A stretch of 35,980 nt of DNA from assembly GCA_009602735.1 (NCBI GenBank), contig WELA01002166.1, forward strand, positions 201,672 to 237,651, given 5' to 3'. Source of the stretch: Mesotaenium endlicherianum. Lineage: Eukaryota > Streptophyta > Zygnematophyceae > Zygnematales > Mesotaeniaceae. Below the pieces are notes generated by a model, which did not search any database, had not been told where the DNA came from, and saw only the letters and a list, made by a program, of their open reading frames with translations. Positions 30,941 to 35,980 of this stretch are shown here, in pieces. Each line of letters begins with the position of its first letter. Position 1 is the first letter of the stretch. Position numbers and translations under genes: made by a program.

Positions 30941-31686
30941 TGAAATGAATCGACTTACCAAATAGGCGATTAACAATTAATAAAGATCTTTATATCAGCA
31001 AGTAATCTTTATGGTATTTCCGTTAACTAGTTAAACGGCAAAGGACAATACACTAGCAGGGAATAATACTCGTAAGTCAAATGCGAGTAAACTAGCATCA
31101 ATGATGCAAATCAGTAAACTCATACATAAGCAAGGTTAGAAGACAGTGCGTATCAATGGCTTCTCGCCTTGGATTCAGATCTCTCTCAGTAAGCTGTACA
31201 AGAGAGTTGGCCTCGTTTCCGAATGCCGAACTCGAGAGCAATGCCTAGCATATGTACATGGAATGAGTTTACTGTTCAACGGTCAGTGCGATGGCACCGC
31301 CTACCCGGGAGTTAACCACGTTGGTAGGACCTCGGTTAACCAAATCCACCGCCATCTCCCATCATCCCGAATAGCCATCCATCATAGGGATGTCATCTGG
31401 CCATTCATCTAGCATATCGCACTTAGATGCATATCAAGGCAGTTCGCTGCTACCGAGTACGGAAGTCAGCTGGCTGTCAAAGAATGTGTCAGCAAGCTGA
31501 CTTAAGTTGACTTCAGCCTGCTGCTTTTCGCCGAGTCATTAAACTGATAATTATGTAAAGTCCAGCAGACTGATTATTAACTAAAGTTCAGCAGACTGAC
31601 TACTAACTAAAGTTCAACAGGCTGAACTAAATTAAAGTATTATATTTAAATGAATATTATATCTACTAATATACTGATTCATTACA
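30941..31686 (-). repeat. Element A 5' LTR (746 bp)
   Basis: Direct repeat of 22867-23585 with TG...CA ends. It contains an extra copy of a roughly 27-bp unit around 31570-31625, in which CAGCAGACTGA-type segments repeat. The LTR drives transcription toward lower coordinates. Confidence 0.95.
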
Positions 31687-31691
31687 TTCTA

Positions 31692-31855
31692 GGTCTTTCC
31701 TCTAACTTTGAAAATGCCTTAGAAGGTTCAAAGGACATGAACCAATTCACTAGAGTACCTATTCACACTGGAATCCACACAATACTACTCCAAACATATT
31801 TAGACACAATAAAATATTTGCAAACTAATATATATTAAATCAAATCACTACATCA
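31692..31855 (-). mobile_element. Right piece of element B's 3' LTR
   Basis: Continues the LTR begun at 22751-22866 after the element A insertion and ends ACATCA at 31855. Directly to its right, 31856-31867 reads on the minus strand GTGTCGAGGGAG, a polypurine tract abutting the LTR's TG, as expected for a minus-strand element. Confidence 0.55.
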
Positions 31856-32509
31856 CTCCCTCGACACAAAAAGCGACGTCTCGGAGCGTCAAGCCAAGTC
31901 TTACACATGTGGAGCAGACTAGTCAACAGCTTCAAGTCAGATGCCACACATGTGAAGAGGATTAGTCCAAGGCGCCAAGTCAGGTGCTACACATGTAAGG
32001 TAGACTAGGCAAGGTCGTGGGTGATGTGACCTTATTGGCTAGCCTACTCCTTGATGATAAAGAAAATTGTACAAGTTGGCCCAGAATCTGCCACAAATTC
32101 AAAAATTCCTGGCGTCCACAGAACTGCTCCAAATCTGAAAATTCGAGTGCCAGACGGACCGTTGGAGAACTCTACCGGGTCACTTGATTTGAGAGCATTC
32201 TAATTTCTGGAGTGTCGTTGAGAGCTGAGAGAGTAGGCACTCCTCCAAATCTGTGCAGAAACTTCTGAAAATCATAAGTCCTTCTATACTTCTCCAAATT
32301 CTGCAAAGTAAGTCTCAAATTAGGCACTGTAAAATGTTCTACTAGATTCTTGAGTTTCAAAGCATTCCAAGTTCAGGGGAAGGCACAATGTCAGAAGGCA
32401 TATTCTGCCCTAACAATGCCAGCAGCCTGACCCCCTTCTACTTAGAGCATCATATCTCTCTCACCAGTGCTCCAAATTAAGCAAACTTGGATTGTAAATG
32501 ACCGGCTAC
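31856..32509 (-). other. Element B 3' untranslated region
   Basis: Lies between the polypurine tract (31856-31867) and the end of B's pol frame. Non-coding. A loose repeat at 31907-31995 (CACATGTG with TCAAGTCAGATGC / CCAAGTCAGGTGC and nearby AGACTAG) suggests a short degenerate tandem. No extra ORF like that in element A is present here. Confidence 0.55.
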
Positions 32510-35500
32510 TCATGGACTAAAGCCAGATAAATTTTCAGAATATATTATACTGAGACCTATCACCAATAGCAGTTCTAGTTTTCTGTCCAGAAACTGCAAG
32601 AAGAGAAGAGTGTCTAATGTCAATTTTTTCCTCTTTCTTGTTCTTGCAGGCTGCCTCCAAGGGGTCTTCTGCTGCTTCTTGATGGTGGCAGGCTGCCTCC
32701 CTGAAGTCTTTGGGCTTCTAATAGAGAGACTTGGGGCTGGTCCAAGATGGGGGTTGGCGGCATGGAAGCGCTTCAACTTTCTCTGAACTTTGTCAAGGTA
32801 GTGCGCCGCCACCCAACTATTCTCCGAATCTGGATATCCTTTCCACTTGATCAAGTATTGCTACTGTCTCCCAAAATTTCTCATAGCCACTATGTGTTCC
32901 ACTTTGTACTCCAAATGATCATCCACTATTGTTGGGGCTGGTGGGGTTGTCACACGTCCTGGGAACTTGTTGTCGGGTTGCACATATGGCTTGAAGTGGG
33001 AAGCGTGGAATACGGGGTCGATGTGCATAGTCTGGGGAAGTTCTAGCTTGAAAGCAACGGGGTTGACTTGCTGGATAATCTTGAAGGGTCCCAAATACTT
33101 GGGAGAGAACTTGCTGCCGGCAGGCCTATTGTTCAGGGAAATATTCTTGGATGATAGTAACACGTTGTCACCCACTCTGTACGTAATTTCTCTTCTGGAT
33201 CTGTTCGCCACTCTTGCTTGAGCATCTTGCGCGTGTTGTAGAGCTTTCTTCGCTGCTGTAAGGGCTGCTTCTAATGTCTCCATAAAATCTGTGGCTGAAG
33301 GTACTTCATCATGGCCAGCCGTGAAGCTCAGTGGCGTGGTCGGATGGAAGCCATAGTTGAGGAAGAATGGGAACTCTTGGGNTGAGGCTTGCGTCGTGTT
33401 GTTGTAGGCAAACTCCAAGTGGGTCAAGTACATGTCACAATCTTGCTCCAGGATAGACCCGTGGGCCTTTAGAGAGGTCTTTAGGGTACGATTCATACGC
33501 TCGGTTTGCCCATCTGATTGTGGGTGGTAGGCAGTAGACATATCCAGCGATGTACCCAAGTTCTTGAAATGGCTTGTGAATCTTGGATCTCTATCTGACA
33601 CAATTCGTGATGGTAGTCCATGGAGTCGGAAGATGTTGTCAAAGATGAGTCTTGCAAGTTGTGGTGCTGTAGCCTTAGTCGTCGTGGGAATAAAATGAGC
33701 CATCTTAGTAAGTCTGTCCACCACCGCGAGTATTGCATTATGGCCTCGAGGTGTCACGGGCAGGTCCACGATAAGGTCCATTGAGATGTCCGTCCATTGT
33801 CTTTCGGGGATTGATAGTGGTTGGAGGAGTCCTCCCNATTGATAGTGGTTGGAGGAGTCCTCCCGCCTTTTGCGATGATAGCTTGATTCTCTGGCACGTG
33901 TCACAGCTCCTGCAGTACTCCTTGACTTGCTTAGACATGCCTGGCCAACAATAAGTCCGGGCTAGAACGCCTGTGGTCTTTAGGATTCCAAAGTGTCCTC
34001 CAAGAGGGTTGTCGTGTGCTTCTCGTAGAAGCAAGAGTCGGAGGTTTAAGTCATTAGGAACACATCTCTGACCCGTGTCTTGCCTCACCCAATAATTGCC
34101 TTCTTGCTTCTTGTATGGGTCCAAGGCTGCTTCTCCGTTCTTGTAGTAAGGGTCTCTTTCATAGGCGGCTGAAAATTGAGCTTTTATATCTGTCTTCAAG
34201 GATGTCATCACTGTGTTTAATTGCAGTCTTGAGAGGGGGTCAGCTGGGTTTGTCTTGCCGGACTGGTACTGACTCGTGATGTTGTATTTTTGCAAGTATC
34301 CGCTCCATCTTCCTTGTCTCCTTGAGAGATACGGCTGCGTCTGGAGGTGCTTCAACGCCTCGTGGTCCGTAGTGACCAGCACCTTGCGTCCTTCAACGTA
34401 GCAGCGCCAAACCTTCAAGGCATGTACAATATCGCCAATACCTCTCGCTCCGTGGTTGTATAATTTTGCTCGGCCGGATTTAGCTTCCTTGACTCGTAGG
34501 CAATGGGCTGCGGTCCCTTGTCTTGGTNTCTTGGTCTTGAAGCGGGATTGCTCCTATTGCATAGGAAGATGCATCGGTGATGACGTGGAAGGGCCAATCT
34601 GGTTCTGGACTTGGGAGTGTGAGCACCGGGGATGTCGTCAATCTTTGTTTCAGTTGTTGGAATGCTTCCTCCTCTTTCTCGGTCCAAATGTATGGCTTGT
34701 CTTTCTTCAGTATATCCGTGAGAGGGGCTGCTATGTGCGAGAAACTCTGGATGAATTTCTGTACCAATTGGCAAATCCCAAGAATGATTGGAGTTCTTTC
34801 TTGGTCGTGGGGGTTGGCCATTCCTCCACCACCGTGGTCTTCTTGGGGTCCGTCTTGATGCCATCAGCAGTCACGTGGAGACCTAGGAACTCCACTTCTT
34901 GTTTGGCAAACTCGCACTTTGACTCCTTTGCAAATAGCTTGTTTTGCTTCAATACTTCGAGGACTTCTTTCAAGTGTCTCGCATGCTCTTCAAGGGTCTT
35001 GCTGTAGATAAGGATGTCATCGATGAATACCACCACAAATCTGTCCAACATGGGCTGAAATATGGTGTTCATCATAGTCATGAAAGTTGCTGGCGCGTTG
35101 GTGAGTCCAAATGGCAGGACCATGAACTCAAAATGTCCATATCTTGTCCTGAATGCCGTCTTCTCTATGTCCGGTTCTGCGATGCGAATCTGGTGGTAGC
35201 CGCTCCGTAAGTCAATCTTCGTGAAGTACTTGGCTCCAACCAGCCGGTCCATGAGCTCATCCATGCGCGGCAGCGGGTATCGATTCTTGATGGTGATCTT
35301 GTTGAGGGCGCGATAGTCCACACACATCCTCAAGGTACCATCTTTCTTCTTGACAAATAGCACCGGGGCTCTAAATGGCGACTTGCTCGGTCGAATGAAG
35401 CCATGCTCCAGTAGCTCCTTGATTTACTTCTCGACTTCGTCTAGCTCCGTGTATGACATCTTGAACGTAGGCCAAGAGATGGGCTTGCTTTCGGGCTCCA

Positions 35501-35728
35501 ACTCTATCTTGTGGTCTACGAATCTCTTGGGGGGTAGGCCCTTGGGCAATTCGGGGGAGAGTACTTCTTTGTTGTCCTGCAAGACTTCTTGTATCTCCTT
35601 GGGAAGGGATCTGCCTTCTTGATTCTCGATGTCTTTCTTCATGTCTTTTGGCGTGATCGAGGCCAAAAGAAGCTTGTGTCCCTTCCTCGCAAGTCTCTGG
35701 AGTTGGAGGGCGGACAATAGTATCTCGT
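32510..35728 (-). pseudogene. pol: Element B: decayed chromovirus pol
   Basis: Remnant of a second chromodomain gypsy element. In sense order: the region before RT (LPKGLPPKRFVDHKIELEPE, near 35500); RT with [20 protein letters not shown] and [10 protein letters not shown] (35363-34731); RNase H (TDHEALKHL); integrase zinc finger (HDNPLGGHF...CRSCDTCQRIK, about 34000) and core (VSDRDPRF, HPQSDGQTERMNR); GPF module; chromodomain (IKWKGYPDSENSWV) near 32850. Lesions seen: a CAA-to-TAA-type stop near 35425; about a 1-nt loss near 34758; about a 1-nt gain near 34425; and an in-frame TAG at 32861-32863. Two further frame breaks at 34528 and 33837 coincide with single N characters and look like assembly artefacts. 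The 5' part is displaced by an inserted A-family copy at 35729. Non-functional. Confidence 0.9.
33810..33864. other. Probable assembly artefact: 27-bp duplication around one N
   Basis: Exactly the same 27 bases, starting ATTGATAGTGG, occur at 33810-33836 and 33838-33864, separated by a single N at 33837. This is what an unmerged contig overlap looks like. The extra 28 bases shift the pol frame. The N at 34528 shows the same pattern with a 7-base repeat, TCTTGGT. The N at 33382 has no such repeat. Confidence 0.85.
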
Positions 35729-35980
35729 TGTAATGAATCAGTACATTAGTAGATATAATATTCATTTATATATAATAGTTAATTTAGTTCAGCCTGCTGA
35801 ACTTTAGTTAATAATCAGTCTGCTGGACTTTACATAATTATCAGTTTAATGACTCGGCCAAAAGCAGCAGGCTGAAGTCAACTTAAGTCAGCTTGCTGAC
35901 ACATTCTTTGACAGCCAGCTGATTTCCGTGCTCGGTAGCAGCGAACTGCCTTGATATGCATCTAAGTACCACCTGCTAGA
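35729..35980 (+). mobile_element. Third A-family LTR, opposite orientation, truncated by window end
   Basis: Starts TGTAATGAATCAG and matches the reverse complement of element A's LTR for about 230 bases, up to TATGCATCTAAGT, then differs near the window edge. It interrupts element B's pol; the five bases before it (CTCGT, 35724-35728) are the candidate target duplication. It has the shorter number of internal 27-bp units, like element A's 3' LTR. Whether it is a solo LTR or a full element cannot be seen. Confidence 0.85.

Larger units (their letters stand above)
22867..31686 (-). mobile_element. Element A: full-length Ty3/gypsy chromovirus with an extra ORF
   Basis: An 8,820-bp LTR retrotransposon in minus-strand sense. 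Its LTRs are 31686-30941 (5') and 23585-22867 (3'), both with TG...CA ends, flanked by an exact 5-bp duplication TTCTA (22862-22866 and 31687-31691). Order in sense: 5' LTR, primer site, gag, pol, ORF3, polypurine tract, 3' LTR. All three ORFs are open. The LTRs differ by roughly a dozen substitutions plus a 27-bp tandem unit, so the insertion is fairly recent. The chromodomain at the pol C-terminus places it in the chromoviruses. It is nested in the older element B. Confidence 0.95.

Overview
The window looks like nuclear DNA from a streptophyte (charophyte alga, bryophyte or early-diverging vascular plant). It carries a nuclear gene for the plastid ATP synthase b' subunit with a transit peptide, a plant-type TMEM214 (DUF2359) gene with ten GT-AG exons, and chromodomain-bearing Ty3/gypsy retrotransposons. 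The one intact retrotransposon has a primer site matching initiator-Met tRNA. Simple repeats, G-rich introns and assembly gaps are frequent. I cannot name the species from the sequence alone.

Layout. (1) 1-3274, + strand: the 3' part of an ESF1 gene (18S pre-rRNA processing), two exons, with its 5' end outside the window. (2) 3275-7893: non-coding, with a small inverted-repeat element (4598-4702) and a foldback element (about 5602-6128). (3) 7894-8625, + strand: intronless ATPG (CF0 subunit II, b'). (4) 8626-10487: non-coding. (5) 10488-20847, - strand: a complete ten-exon TMEM214-like gene of 579 residues. Its introns hold minisatellites and a 920-base N gap. All exon phases agree and no exon appears to be lost in the gap. 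(6) 20848-22750: upstream region of that gene, plus a decayed stand-alone copy of the retrotransposon ORF3 at 21493-21872. (7) 22751-35980: nested LTR retrotransposons. Element A (22867-31686, - strand, 5-bp target duplication TTCTA) is full length. It sits inside what looks like the 3' LTR of an older, decayed chromovirus B (internal part 31856-35728, - strand). A third A-family copy, in the opposite orientation, enters B's pol at 35729 and runs off the window.

The main point of interest is element A. In sense order it reads 5' LTR, tRNA-iMet primer site, gag, pol (protease, RT, RNase H, integrase, chromodomain), a 558-residue extra ORF of unknown function, polypurine tract, 3' LTR. Gag and pol are joined by a textbook -1 frameshift signal (slippery T TTA AAA, 8-nt spacer, perfect 9-bp hairpin). 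The extra ORF begins just after a branch-point/acceptor pair (TACTAAC, 24 nt, CAG) whose spacing is preserved in the diverged relic at 21.9 kb. It is bracketed by two copies of a 13-nt polypurine-tract sequence. Together these suggest a chromovirus lineage that acquired a separately expressed, splice-dependent third gene that is not envelope-like.
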